64,000 nucleotides of DNA from Cordia subcordata (GCA_028554755.1 JAPTOF010000002.1:10775001-10839000), one strand, 5' to 3'. Shown: positions 48,795 to 58,924, numbered from the stretch's first letter. Notes: generated by a model from the sequence alone, not told the origin. Numbers and translations: made by a program.

Positions 48795-50183
48795 TCAAGG
48801 TGCGCGATCATGATGATCCTTGAAGTAGTTTCTCATGTCTGACTTCATAGTAGCTACTTCTGAATCAATATGTTGCCTCCAAGCAGTGAGCTCGTCCTAT
48901 TGGCTTGTCATTGTGGCTCTCATTTCACCCATACCAGTATTTAAGGCCTGTAATTGGGACAGAATCTGAGCCATCAAAGAAGGGTCTTCCTGTTGTCTCA
49001 TAGAGCTAGAACCAGCACCCTGACGCATTTGTCTTCGGCGTAGCTCATCAAGATGCTCTTGCTCCCTAGATTCTCTCATCACTTGCCTAAGAGTAGCTTC
49101 CTCATTATTTTCCTCTTCTTTAGAGGAACTAACAACCATGGGTATGGTTCCTGGTATGCCTATGTTAGGATTTCCCTCAATTTCCGGCCCTTAATCTTCT
49201 TCAAGGTTGATATCTACCCCACCAACTATGTCATTAAGGTTTTCTGCTGTGGTGCCAAAAACAGGGTCGGTGAAAGTAGTCCCCTTCTTAGTTCTATTCC
49301 TAATTGCAGCTTGAGTGCTTTGGGGCAAATTTTTGAAAGTTTCTCTATTTATAGGCTCCATATTGTACCAATAAATACCCATGAAGTTCATATATAGCAT
49401 ATCAAAATTCCAAGCAAACATCTTATATGGAGCATTTGAGGATATGTTGAAATACGAGAAAATGTGCATTAAGGCCATACCATAACCAGGAGTGGTCGTT
49501 TTTCCTCCATCCTTTCCACTAATATGCAACATATGCTGAAGGATAAGGAAAGGCAATGCTATCTCCTTTTTCTTCCTAAGGCTATAAAGGATATAAGGAT
49601 CCATGATTGGAATTTTCCCATCATTGATATTCCTAGGAAGAATCACTTCACTCATGATTTTAAGAGCAAGCCTTGTATTAACATCAACATCTCTTAATAG
49701 TGGAAGAATCAAATTTGGATCTTTAGGCCCTACTTTCTCCCACATAAATCTTATGACGTCACCCGGGATGGCGATTCCCTTAATTCCTTCTAGCCATCCT
49801 TGACTATTATAATGACATTCCCCTTCAATAGGTATATGAAATATATTATGCAAAATGGCCTCGTTAAGCACAAAGTTTACCCCACAAACTGTTGAAGCTA
49901 ATTCTAGTCTTGGGCTTCTACAATGTATCTCAAGATTTTCATAGAACTCAATCACTAACTTATCTTGTACATCACAATGCAAATGAAGAAAGGCATTCCA
50001 TCTATCAAATAGTGGCAAGATATCAGTGCCAGCAAAGTCAGAGTCCACGATATATTTACCATAGAGAATTGATTGCTTCCCTTGAATCTTGGATGCCGGA
50101 GGTGGTGGTGGTGGAGGAGATTGAGTTCTTGCCCTTTTTCCTTTTCTCCCACGTGCTTGACTTTTTCCTCTAAGATTGACCAT
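48795..50183 (-). pseudogene. ORF3 (env-like position) of Sirevirus copy A
   Basis: One frame of 463 codons from the Met at 50183 to the TGA at 48797-48795, interrupted by two stops: TAA at 49193-49191, where CAA (Gln) fits, and TAG just before 48896, where TGG (Trp) fits in SQ-W-DELTAW. The N-terminus is basic with a proline run (QSPPPPPPPASK); the centre resembles the domain annotated as putative plant transposon protein; the C-terminus (MRESREQEHLDELRRRQMR and onwards) looks coiled. No signal peptide or clear membrane anchor is visible, so an envelope role is not supported by sequence. Copy B has the same ORF. Confidence 0.7.
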
Positions 50184-50397
50184 GATTTCGCATTGTTTTT
50201 GTGAAAATAATCGGTAAAATCTTTGTTTTTTGAAGTGGGCAAGCCAAATTTAGGAAGAAATTTGGAAGAAAACGGTTGAAAATTGAAGATTTTGAGATGG
50301 GTTTGAGCAAATTTTGGTTAGGGTTAAAAAGAAATTGAGAGAATGTGGTGAAATTGGGTTGAAAACTCCCAATTTTTAACCTAGTCCGCGTTCAGTC

Positions 50398-50520
50398 GGT
50401 CGACCGGCTGGTCGCGGGGGGTCGACCGGCTAGGTCGACCTGCCGGATCAAAGAGCTCATTAAAAAAATCCTTTCAGCCGGATGCCTAAGGCATCAATCG
50501 GTCGACCGACTTGGTCGACC
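50398..50520. repeat. Cluster of five GGTCGACC palindromes between pol and ORF3
   Basis: GGTCGACC at 50398-50405, 50420-50427, 50433-50440, 50500-50507 and 50513-50520, several extended to CGGTCGACCG. The same palindrome in extended form is in both LTRs (47768-47783, 56195-56210). GC-rich and CpG-rich in an AT-rich setting. Probably a cis-acting signal of the element; function not shown. Confidence 0.8.
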
Positions 50521-50590
50521 GGCTTGGTCAGAAAGTGCATAAATTGCTTATTTTCTATACTCAAGCCACATAAACACATATATATGCAAT

Positions 50591-51943
50591 TTAACCACAT
50601 TTTATCATTCCAATCTCCCTCCTAATCTTACAAAATTGATCTTCATTCAAAGGTTTAGTAAAAATATCAGCAACTTGATGTAAAGTATCAACAAATCCAA
50701 GAATTATATCACCTTTTTGTACATGATCTATAATAAAATGGTGCCTAATCTCAATATGCTTAGTTCTTGAGTGTTGAATTGGGTTCTTAGTAAGATTAAT
50801 TGCACTAGTATTATCACAATATATAGGAATATGATCATAATTCAATCCATAATCAAGTAAATTTTGTTTCATCCACAATATTTGAGCCACACAACTACCA
50901 GCTGCAATATATTCAGCTTCGGTGGTGGAAATAGCAACGCTATTTTGTTTCCTACAAGACCAAGATACTAAGAAATGTCCTAGGAATTGGCATGTTCCAC
51001 TAGTGCTCTTACGATCTGCTTTGCAACCAGCATAGTCAGCATCAGAAAAACCACATAGATCAAATGACATTCCTTTAGCATACCAAAGCCCTAAATTAAT
51101 TGTTCCCTTAAGATATCTAATTATTCTTTTTACAGCTGTTAAGTGAATTTCCTTAGGATTGGATTGAAATCTAGCACATAAGCACACTGAGAACATGATA
51201 TCAGGTCTAGAGGCAGTTAAATATAATAGGCTACCGATCATACCTCTATATTTCTTCTCGTCTACTGATTTACCTTTCTCATCTTTATCTAGCTTTGTTG
51301 AGGGACTCATGGGAGTTCCAATTTCCTTTGCATCTTCAAGTCCAAATTTCTTGATGATTTCCTTGGTGTATTTGGCTTGATTTACGAAGATCCCCTCTTT
51401 TGCTTGTTTGATTTGGAGTCCGAGGAAGAAAGTCAATTCTCCCATCATGCTCATCTCGAACTCCTTGTGCATGCACTTTGAAAAATTCTCACACAAGGAA
51501 ACATTAGTAGCACCAAAAATTATATCATCTACATAGATTTGTACAAGTAGAATGTCATTGTCTTTTCTTTTGATAAAAAGGGTTGAATCAAGTTTCCCTC
51601 TTTCGAAATTGTCTTCAACCAAAAATCCACTAAGTCTTTCATACCAAGCTCTAGGAGCTTGCTTTAAGCCATATAAAGCCTTTTCTAATTTAAAAACATG
51701 ATTAGGAAAACATGAATCTTCAAAACTGGGGGGTTGTTCAACATAAACTTCTTCTTCAATGAATCCATTTAAAAATGCACTCTTCACATCCATTTGATAA
51801 AGTTTAAAGTCCATGTGACATGCAAATGCAAGTAACATACGAATGGATTCAAGTCTAGCTACAGGAGCATAAGTTTCATCATAATCAATTCCTTCTTCTT
51901 GATTGTATCCTTGTGCAACTAGTCTAGCCTTATTCCTAGTCAC
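50591..51943 (-). CDS. Reverse transcriptase-RNase H part of Sirevirus pol (copy A)
   Basis: 450 codons, open throughout. RT: NKARLVAQGYNQEEGIDYDE, QMDVKSAFLNG, LYGLKQAPRAWY, and the YVDDIIFGA catalytic box at about codon 135. RNase H: GFSDADYAGCKADRKSTSG, SWSCRKQNSVAISTTEAEY, and DNTSAINLTKN. It begins in the wrong frame relative to integrase: one base is missing near 51945 (DEAE-stop where the family reads on into VTRNKARL). Enzyme residues look intact. Confidence 0.85.
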   Translation of the reverse strand: MTRNKARLVAQGYNQEEGIDYDETYAPVARLESIRMLLAFACHMDFKLYQMDVKSAFLNGFIEEEVYVEQPPSFEDSCFPNHVFKLEKALYGLKQAPRAWYERLSGFLVEDNFERGKLDSTLFIKRKDNDILLVQIYVDDIIFGATNVSLCENFSKCMHKEFEMSMMGELTFFLGLQIKQAKEGIFVNQAKYTKEIIKKFGLEDAKEIGTPMSPSTKLDKDEKGKSVDEKKYRGMIGSLLYLTASRPDIMFSVCLCARFQSNPKEIHLTAVKRIIRYLKGTINLGLWYAKGMSFDLCGFSDADYAGCKADRKSTSGTCQFLGHFLVSWSCRKQNSVAISTTEAEYIAAGSCVAQILWMKQNLLDYGLNYDHIPIYCDNTSAINLTKNPIQHSRTKHIEIRHHFIIDHVQKGDIILGFVDTLHQVADIFTKPLNEDQFCKIRREIGMIKCG

Positions 51944-53109
51944 TATTCGGCTTCATCTAGTTTGTTTCTGAATACCCATTTGGTTCCAATTACCGGTCTA
52001 TCTTTAGGTCTTTCAACTAGCTTCCAAACTTTATTTCTCTCAAATTGATTGAGTTCTTCTTGCATTGCTATTATCCAATTTTCATCTAGTAGAGCTTCTT
52101 TTACATTTTTGGGTTCAATATGAGAAATGAATGCATGATGCTCACAAAAAGTGCTAATATTATGCCTAGTTCTTACACCTTCATTTGGATTACCGAGAAT
52201 AAGATCTTGAGGATGGTTTCTCACAAACTTCCAACTCTTTGGAAGATCTTCATGAGGATCTTTGGTTTCATCATCTTTGTTTGAGCAATGTTTGATTTCC
52301 TCATTTGCTTGAGACCTCCTTTCTTGAAATTCTTCTTCTTGCTTTGTTAGTTTTTCTTTGTCTTTTGGAGTTGGATCTTCAAGCGTTGTCTTTTCCAAAA
52401 GATAACCTACATCATCAATTTCTTTTCTTGGCTCAAATGGATTAGTCTCATCAAATGTAACATGTATTGATTCTTCTACAACAAGAGTTCTCTTATTATA
52501 TACTCTATATGCTTTGCTCTTTGTGGAATAACCTAAGAATATTCCTTCATCGGATTTAGAATCAAATTTTCTTAAGTGGTCCTTAGTGTTTAGAATAAAA
52601 CATTTACAACCAAATACCTTGAAGTATGATATTTTAGGTGTTTTGCCATGCCATAGTTCATATGGAGTTTTTTTTAAAATAGGTCTAATCAATACTCTAT
52701 TTTGCACATAGCATGCAGTATTTATGGCTTCACTCCAAAAATATGTTGGCAAGTTGTGTTCTTTTAACATAGTCCTTGCCATTTCTTGTAATGTACGATT
52801 CTTCCTCTCTACTACCCCATTTTGTTGAGGAGTACAAGGGGCCGAAAAGTTATGCTCAATGCCATGTTCATCACAAAAGTTCATGAAAGGAGTATTCACA
52901 TATTCAGTGCCATTATCACTACGGATGCAAGTTATAAAATAGCCTTTCTCATTTTGCACTTTTCTACACAATCTTGCAAATTCATTGAAGGCATCATTTT
53001 TATGTGCAAGAAACATGACCCATGTAAATCTAGTGTAATCATCAACTACAACAAATGTATACCTAGATCCTCCTAAGCTTGCCACATCAATGGGACCAAA
53101 CAAATCCAT
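51943..53109 (-). CDS. Integrase core part of Sirevirus pol (copy A)
   Basis: 388 codons. The DD35E triad is visible: VVVDDYTRF, IRSDNGTEY, and QQNGVVERKNRTL. Further on are YFWSEAINTACY, FKVFGCKCFI and GIFLGYSTKSKAYRVYN, the usual copia integrase C-terminal text, then the acidic linker and GTKWVFRNKLDE at the start of RT. The zinc-binding N-terminus lies upstream behind a stop (see 53436-53170). Confidence 0.85.
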   Translation of the reverse strand: MDLFGPIDVASLGGSRYTFVVVDDYTRFTWVMFLAHKNDAFNEFARLCRKVQNEKGYFITCIRSDNGTEYVNTPFMNFCDEHGIEHNFSAPCTPQQNGVVERKNRTLQEMARTMLKEHNLPTYFWSEAINTACYVQNRVLIRPILKKTPYELWHGKTPKISYFKVFGCKCFILNTKDHLRKFDSKSDEGIFLGYSTKSKAYRVYNKRTLVVEESIHVTFDETNPFEPRKEIDDVGYLLEKTTLEDPTPKDKEKLTKQEEEFQERRSQANEEIKHCSNKDDETKDPHEDLPKSWKFVRNHPQDLILGNPNEGVRTRHNISTFCEHHAFISHIEPKNVKEALLDENWIIAMQEELNQFERNKVWKLVERPKDRPVIGTKWVFRNKLDEAE

Positions 53110-53935
53110 ATGTAGTAGTTGTAATGCTCTATTTGTTGAAACCTTATTTAGGGATTTGAAGGATGTTTTATGTTATTTTCCTAGTTGGTAAGCATCATAG
53201 ATTTTATCTTTTTCAAATTTTAGTTTTGGTAGGTCTCTAACTAGATCATGCTTTGATAAATCATTCAATAAGCTCATGCTAGCATGTCCTAATCTTCTAT
53301 GCCATAACCAAGTATTTTCATGCACAACAGATAAACACTTAACATGTTGACATATAGGTTGATCAATTTCAACAATGTAAACATTTTCATTTCTCTTAGC
53401 TATAAATAACACAGTTTCATTTCCACATTCATACATAAGACATTTAGAGGATTGAAATATGACTTTATGCCCTTTGTCACATAATTGACTAATGCTAAGT
53501 AGATTAAATTTTAGACCTTCTACTAGTAGAACATTGTGTATAGCAAGAGAATTTTCATTACAAATGCTTTCTTTTCCAATAATTTTCCCTTTGCTATTGT
53601 CCCCAAAGGTAACATCTCCTCCTTTTGCCTTTTTTAGTTTTTAGAAAAGTGAAGAGTTCCCCGTCATGGGCTTGGAACAACCACTATTCAAGATCCATTT
53701 TATTTTGCTTGAATTTCTTTCATTGCATACCTACACACATGAAATTCAAATGCAATTCTTTATTTTAGGGTCCCCAACACCTTGGGTCCTTGGCGTTAGT
53801 TTAATTTTTGTTTTTGACCACCCATTTTGGTCTTTGCCAATATGGAACATGTGATCCTCTATGACGAATTTTCTTGTAATAACAATGAATAGATACATGT
53901 CCTTTCTTTTCACAATAGGTACAAATAACATTTGT
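53110..53935 (-). pseudogene. Protease and integrase zinc region of Sirevirus pol (copy A), inactivated
   Basis: At 53931-53746 a second zinc knuckle (CTYCEKKGHVSIHC) is present in a frame different from gag. The protease active site reads WILNSGCSKPMTG: the catalytic Asp codon is AAT (53688-53686) instead of GAT, and the frame stops soon after SSLF. Pre-integrase LWHRRLGHASM is present, but the CX2C pair that should follow reads YDAYQLGK, with both Cys changed to Tyr, then a stop at the expected Gln (TAA for CAA). Confidence 0.75.
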
Positions 53936-53937
53936 CT

Positions 53938-55458
53938 TCAGTGAAGAGAGGGATGTAGAGGTAGAAGCCTTGACAAAATAGGTTTTGAAATACTAGGTTT
54001 GTATCCAATACCACTCTTATCAAAAGACATTTTTTGACTTCCAAGAAGTTTTTCAAAATTTTCTTTCCCATCTGTAAACTTTTGAACAATTCCATTTAAA
54101 TCCTCATTTTTCTTTTTTAAATCTTTAACTTCTTTTTCAATCTTTACAAAATCTTCGGCATATGAATCATTTTCTTTTTCTAAGATGTCTAATTTTTCAA
54201 TAAGAGAAGCATTTTTCTTTTCTAAAATTTCTTTTTCATTTTGAACAAGTTTCAAACTTTTATGCATTTGCTTGTTTTTTGCCAAAGTTAAGGATAGATC
54301 ATCATGTAATTTAGCAAATGCTTCTTTTAGTTCATCAAAACTATATTCCTCTTCCTCCTCTTCACTAGATGAATAATAAATAGATAAAGATGGTGAAGAT
54401 AGTACCTCATCCTCATTGGCCATAAGGCAAAAATTGGCTACCTCATGATGCTCTTCCTTATCTTCTTCGGTTTCAGAGAAGTCCCATGTGGCCTTGAGCG
54501 TCTTTCCTTCCTTCTTCTTTGAAAGCTTAGGACAATTTGCCTTTATATGTCCCGACTTGTTGCAATTAAAGCACTTTATTTCATCTTTTGTATCTTTTAT
54601 CTTTTTGAACTCTTTGCCTTCTTTTCCTTTCTTCTTCCAATTTGTGTTGCTTGAAGAAGAAGCCCCTTTTCTCATCTTTCTAAATTTCATAAATTTTTTG
54701 AAATTTCGGGCTAGAAGTGCAATCTCCTCATCTTCCGGATCCTCATCATCTTCTTCATCGTCACTTGATGAAATTTTTGATACAGCTAGAGCAATGGACT
54801 TCTTTGCTTTCCTTTCTTCTTCTTCATGATCTTTTATCTCAAGCTCATGAGTCATGAGTGACCCAATGAGCTCATTGAGCTCCAATGTATTCAAGTCCTT
54901 TGCTTCCTTTATTGCCGTGACCTTAGGTTGCCATGATGATGCCAAGCTTCTTAGCATTTTCCTAACTTTCTCTACATTGGAATAATCTTTACCAAGAGCT
55001 TTCAAACTGTTAGTGATTTCAACAAATCTAGAAAACATTTGTTCAACATTTTCATTTGGAAGCATCTTGAATAATTCATATCTATGTACAAGCATAGCAA
55101 TCCTAGATTCTTTCACTTGGCTCGTTCCTTCATAAGTTACTTCTAATTGATCCCAAAGTTCTTTAGCCGAAGTGCAGCCCATTACTCTAGCTAATTCAGT
55201 GGCATTCATAGCATTAAATAAATAATGTAAAGCTTTTTGATTTAACTCAAATAATCTAATATCTTCATCATTCCACTCATTTTCTGGTTTGGGTATTCTC
55301 CTATCACCTTCTAATTTTGTAGGCAAGGTAGGCCCATTTTCTATGATTTTCCAAGCTTTATAGTCATGTGATTGTATAAACACTTTCATTCTCATTTTCC
55401 AAAATGCATAATTTGTTCCATCAAAAGGGAGTGCTTGTTTAATAGAAATTCCCTCCAT
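53938..55458 (-). CDS. Gag of Sirevirus copy A
   Basis: 506 codons. The N-terminus MEGISIKQALPFDGTNYAFW is the usual copia gag start; KELWDQLEVTYEGTSQVKES and PNENVEQMFSRF follow. A CCHC knuckle CFNCNKSGHIKANC is near residue 300, then an acidic stretch (SSSEEEEEEYSFDELKEAF) and a long heptad-like coiled coil to about residue 470. The frame ends about 30 codons after a probable frameshift near 54000, so the gag-pro continuity of the family is lost. The Met at 55458 lies 48 bases inside the PBS, as expected. Confidence 0.85.
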   Translation of the reverse strand: MEGISIKQALPFDGTNYAFWKMRMKVFIQSHDYKAWKIIENGPTLPTKLEGDRRIPKPENEWNDEDIRLFELNQKALHYLFNAMNATELARVMGCTSAKELWDQLEVTYEGTSQVKESRIAMLVHRYELFKMLPNENVEQMFSRFVEITNSLKALGKDYSNVEKVRKMLRSLASSWQPKVTAIKEAKDLNTLELNELIGSLMTHELEIKDHEEEERKAKKSIALAVSKISSSDDEEDDEDPEDEEIALLARNFKKFMKFRKMRKGASSSSNTNWKKKGKEGKEFKKIKDTKDEIKCFNCNKSGHIKANCPKLSKKKEGKTLKATWDFSETEEDKEEHHEVANFCLMANEDEVLSSPSLSIYYSSSEEEEEEYSFDELKEAFAKLHDDLSLTLAKNKQMHKSLKLVQNEKEILEKKNASLIEKLDILEKENDSYAEDFVKIEKEVKDLKKKNEDLNGIVQKFTDGKENFEKLLGSQKMSFDKSGIGYKPSISKPILSRLLPLHPSLH

Positions 55459-55505
55459 ATTTGCTAGAAATTCTACTAGTTGTTAGACTATAATGTAGAA
55501 CCCTA

Positions 55506-55517
55506 GCTCTGATACCA
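55506..55517 (-). promoter_or_regulatory. Primer binding site, Sirevirus copy A
   Basis: TGGTATCAGAGC on the minus strand, two bases after the 5' LTR; complementary to initiator methionine tRNA. Confidence 0.9.
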
Positions 55518-55519
55518 AT

Positions 55520-56828
55520 TGTTGGTGCAAATATCTTAAGAGGGGGGGGTGAATCAAGATATTAATACTAATTTTTGTTTTTTAAAATTTTCAGAAAATT
55601 TACTACTTCTAACAAGCAATATATCAAACACAAGATAAGCAAGGTAAGAACAAAAAAATAGAGATGCAAGGAGAAGAGAGACAAACGATTTTAAGGTGGT
55701 TCAGCCAAGCCTACGTCCACCGCCCAAGGAATCTCCCCTTAGGACTTCAAAGATCTCCACTAAAATGCTTCTTCAAAACTTGGTGAAGCACAAACCAAGT
55801 TCTTTACAACTTCTTTGAAGTCTTACTTCAAAGAACCCAAGAGATTCTCTCTATAGGATTTCCTCACACTTTACAAGCTTAAATGGATATATCTCACAAT
55901 GATTAAAGCTCTCAAAGTGTGTATATACTCAAGATTGAAAAGAGATTAAATCTGAAATCTTCCTCAAGAAGAGAAAGAACAAGCTCTTGAAAGCTCAAAT
56001 ATATTGCAAGAATGGCTCAAAGATGGATTGAGTGATGATAAACACTTTTGCACACTTCAATTGATGTTTAGAAAGTGTATTTGAATGAGTATTTAAAGAG
56101 ATTTTGGGGTTGGGGATTGGGTAGGTGAAGAAGGATGAAGATTTTCGACCAGAACGGTAATAAACGGCTAGTGCATTTATTACAGCCCCCGTTCAGCCGG
56201 TCGACCGGCTTGGTCATCCGGCTTGCCTTTCTCCTTCTCTGACTAGGCCGGACGCCTTAGCCGGTCGACCAGCTAGGGGGTCCGGCTTTTCCCTTCACTA
56301 TTCTGTTTAGGCCAGGCGACCACCAGTCGGCGGTCGGCCACTGGGGTCAGCCACTCCAGAATGTGAAGTAAAGCCAGATTTTGCAAAAAAACAAATTCAA
56401 GTGCATTTTCACAACTCCAAGTTATTTTGAATAACTATGTAAATGCATGTTGTGAATAAAAAAACCCCAAAAACTTATTTTATCTTAATGTGTGCATTCA
56501 AATACATTTGTGCATATGTTATTTTCAAAAGTGTAAGACTTGAAAATTTTTCCAATGACAAAGAAAAATATTTTGAGTCAAGTCCACACAATATATAGGC
56601 ATTTCACAAAAAGAGCAAGAAGAAAAACAAATCCGGCACCCCTTATGTCTTCTCTTCTCCTCCTTATGCCTTCTCATCTTTTCTCTTCTTCAAGTAACCC
56701 TTTTGCACATCTTCATATCTTTCCAAGCTTCATATTGATGACATCTCATTTTCACAAGAAGCTATTTAGTTAAATAATGCATATATATTTTTTCATCATC
56801 AAAATCAATAATGAATATTTAGCTAACA
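55520..56828 (-). repeat. 5' LTR of Sirevirus copy A
   Basis: 1309 bp; same ends as the 3' LTR. It carries about 20 extra bases (CAGTCGGCGGTCGGCCACTG region, near 56330) and the 16-bp palindrome AGCCGGTCGACCGGCT at 56195-56210. Confidence 0.9.
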
Positions 56829-56832
56829 AATA

Positions 56833-56986
56833 TTATGTGATATAATTAATTAATTAATAACTCCTTAGCTTGATTGATAAATGACGTGATTATAAAATTG
56901 AATAGTACCTTATGTGATATAATTAATTAATTAATAACTCCCTAGCTTGATTGATAAATGACGTGATTATAAAATTGAATAGTACC
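56833..56986. repeat. 77-bp tandem duplication abutting the Sirevirus
   Basis: Two copies (56833-56909, 56910-56986) beginning TTATGTGATATAATTAATTA and ending AATTGAATAGTACC, differing at one base (CCTTAG against CCCTAG). The first copy starts at the last base of the right target-site duplication. Confidence 0.9.
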
Positions 56987-57319
56987 TAAAAGTTCAGTCT
57001 GTCAACCGTCAATGGAGTCGATAATTTAAATTCATTCACACTGAATCTTTCTAGCAGTGACGATGAGATTCAAATAAAGATCACTTTGTTTGCAGTATGT
57101 TAAAGCTGCCTCCATCCAATATTTGCAACCCTTGTGTGCTATTATTAGTTCTCAAAAAATTAATATTCTAGAAGTTCAACATGAAGTACTAGTATATGGA
57201 AGATCTTGATTTATATTGTGCATGAGGTCTCACACAAAATTTATGTTGGAAAACCAACAAGTTCAAATCGATTTAAAAAAAAAATAGACTTGAAATTTAG
57301 ATAATCTCAATTAAGGATA

Positions 57320-57545
57320 TATTTACTTTCTGTATTTTATGCAAATTATATAAGAGTCTCTTATTGTTTCAAATTCACTAATACTCTTTATGAAAATAAT
57401 ATTGTTGATTAATTCTACAATATTTATTATAGCATAAATGGATATTAGTAAGTTTTTAAAACACATGAAATTTTATATTATCTCAGTGAAATACAGAGAG
57501 ATAAAAGTACTGCATTTTATCCCTAGTTACTACAAGTGTATTTGC
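57320..57545. mobile_element. Foldback MITE-like element (same family as 12790-13065)
   Basis: Inverted arms CAAATTCACTAATACTC and GATATTAGTAAGTTTTTAAA, with the right shoulder TGAAATACAGAGAGATAAAA shared with the copy at 12790-13065. TSD not identified. Confidence 0.4.
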
Positions 57546-57681
57546 CCAATTGACACATCTGAAAGAATCGATTTTGGACCCATTGGATCCTTAGCAATTC
57601 ATGCGAGGATTAGTCATTTAGGATCTCTAGATAGACAGAGATCAACGCGGTAGGATGCTTTACTTATCACTATATAAAGAT

Positions 57682-57759
57682 GACTACTATACGGTAGCGA
57701 TAGGAAATTCTTTGATCTTAGACTACTATACGGTAGCAATAGGAAATTCTTTTATCTTA
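57682..57759. repeat. 39-bp tandem duplication
   Basis: GACTACTATACGGTAGCGAT followed by AGGAAATTCTTTGATCTTA, repeated with two substitutions. TACGGTA is itself close to the palindromic motif at 58766-58924. Confidence 0.85.
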
Positions 57760-58689
57760 GACTAGGATATTTAAAAAGAACAAGTTGTTTCGACTTGAAT
57801 AGGGATGGAGCCAGGATCCAATGATCAGTGGGACACATTTATATATACATCTTTTATACATAATTAGAGAAGTAATTAATGTATAAATTAGAGAAATAAT
57901 TAGTAAAAATATATAATAATTAATATAATAATAATATCTTATTACAAACAAGAAATAAGAATTGGCATTGTAAATGAAGTCCAATAATTAGTCTCAACAC
58001 AACTTCATATTTTAAGCTCGCCGAATACTGAACTTAATATCAATGTTGTTAGATATATTGACCTTTATATTACAGAGTTAAAACATATTTATTGTACTAT
58101 TTTTTTTTCCTCTTTTTTTCTTTTTCTTTTTTAATTTTTTCTCCTTTCTATCTTCTTCACTCTCTCTAATTTTTAATTATTCTTAACTCTTTTTGCCTTT
58201 TATGAAACAACATATTATAAATTTATAATTTTTTAAATTATTCATCATGATTATGAGAGATACACTTTCATCACAAAGGGGTGCCCCTTTATCATGATAG
58301 CCGCATAATAAAAAAATAATAATGATTTTTTTCTCAAAAATCCAGGGGTGCCTTTGCACCCTTCACTTGCATGTGCCTCCACCCACGGACTTGATACCTT
58401 CAAGAATTCTTGACTATTACATGAGAATAAGTTCATGTTTAAGTATGTTTCCTTTTCAATATTTTCTATTGGAGCTTTAAATTTTTTATCCATAAATTAA
58501 CAAATTTATGGTTTGTTCTAGTCTCTAGAAGGCATGACTCTGCGGATCCAATTTGCAGACACTGTGTTTCGCTAACAATAAGCCAAAAATCAAGTTGCTA
58601 GGAGGTCACGCGATGTTACGTCGGCCACACATGCATGCATTGAGTAAAGATATATAGCATTGGTACCTCCAATATTCTCATGGAAATTT
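57760..58689. other. Intergenic
   Basis: AT-rich with a T/C-rich run at 58100-58200. The short segment 58320-58400 (GGGGTGCCTTTGCACCC) is a small inverted repeat. No gene. Confidence 0.4.
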
Positions 58690-58765
58690 TTTAATTTTAC
58701 CCTACTTTAAAAAAACTTTCACAAAAATACCCTTATTTTGAAAAGCATTTCAAAAATACCCGTTT

Positions 58766-58924
58766 CGGTAAGTCACCTATCGAAACGGTAGGTGACTTAC
58801 CGTTCTCTCACGTGTCAGAGCATCTCTCGAGAAGACGGTAAGTGACTTACCGTCTGCCACGCTATTAGGAGAACGGTAAGTCACTTACCGTTATTCCCCT
58901 ATGAACGGTAAGTGACTTACCGTT
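58766..58924. repeat. Four palindromes of the ACGGTAAGT-S-ACTTACCGT type
   Basis: P1 58766-58802 is a hairpin of two 17-base arms (one mismatch) around AAA. P2 58834-58854 is GACGGTAAGT-G-ACTTACCGTC. P3 58872-58892 is AACGGTAAGT-C-ACTTACCGTT. P4 58904-58924 is AACGGTAAGT-G-ACTTACCGTT. All lie 200-360 bases upstream of the transposase start. Likely transposase binding or cruciform-forming sites; each arm also contains the 5' splice-site word GGTAAGT on both strands. Confidence 0.9.

Larger units (their letters stand above)
47092..56828 (-). mobile_element. Full-length Sirevirus-type Ty1/copia element (copy A), TSD AATAT
   Basis: 9737 bp. On the minus strand: 5' LTR (56828-55520), PBS, gag, protease, integrase, RT, RNase H, a third ORF, two polypurine tracts, and 3' LTR (48380-47092). 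The target-site duplication AATAT is exact (47087-47091 and 56829-56833). Long LTRs, a large gag with zinc knuckle and coiled segments, and an extra ORF between pol and the 3' LTR place it in the Sirevirus group. By eye the two LTRs differ at roughly 25-30 positions plus one small indel, so insertion is fairly recent, but gag-pol is already broken. Confidence 0.9.

Noticed and set aside
47092..56828. Endogenous retrovirus with an envelope gene
   Set aside because: Integrase precedes RT (copia order), and ORF3 has no signal peptide or clear membrane anchor.
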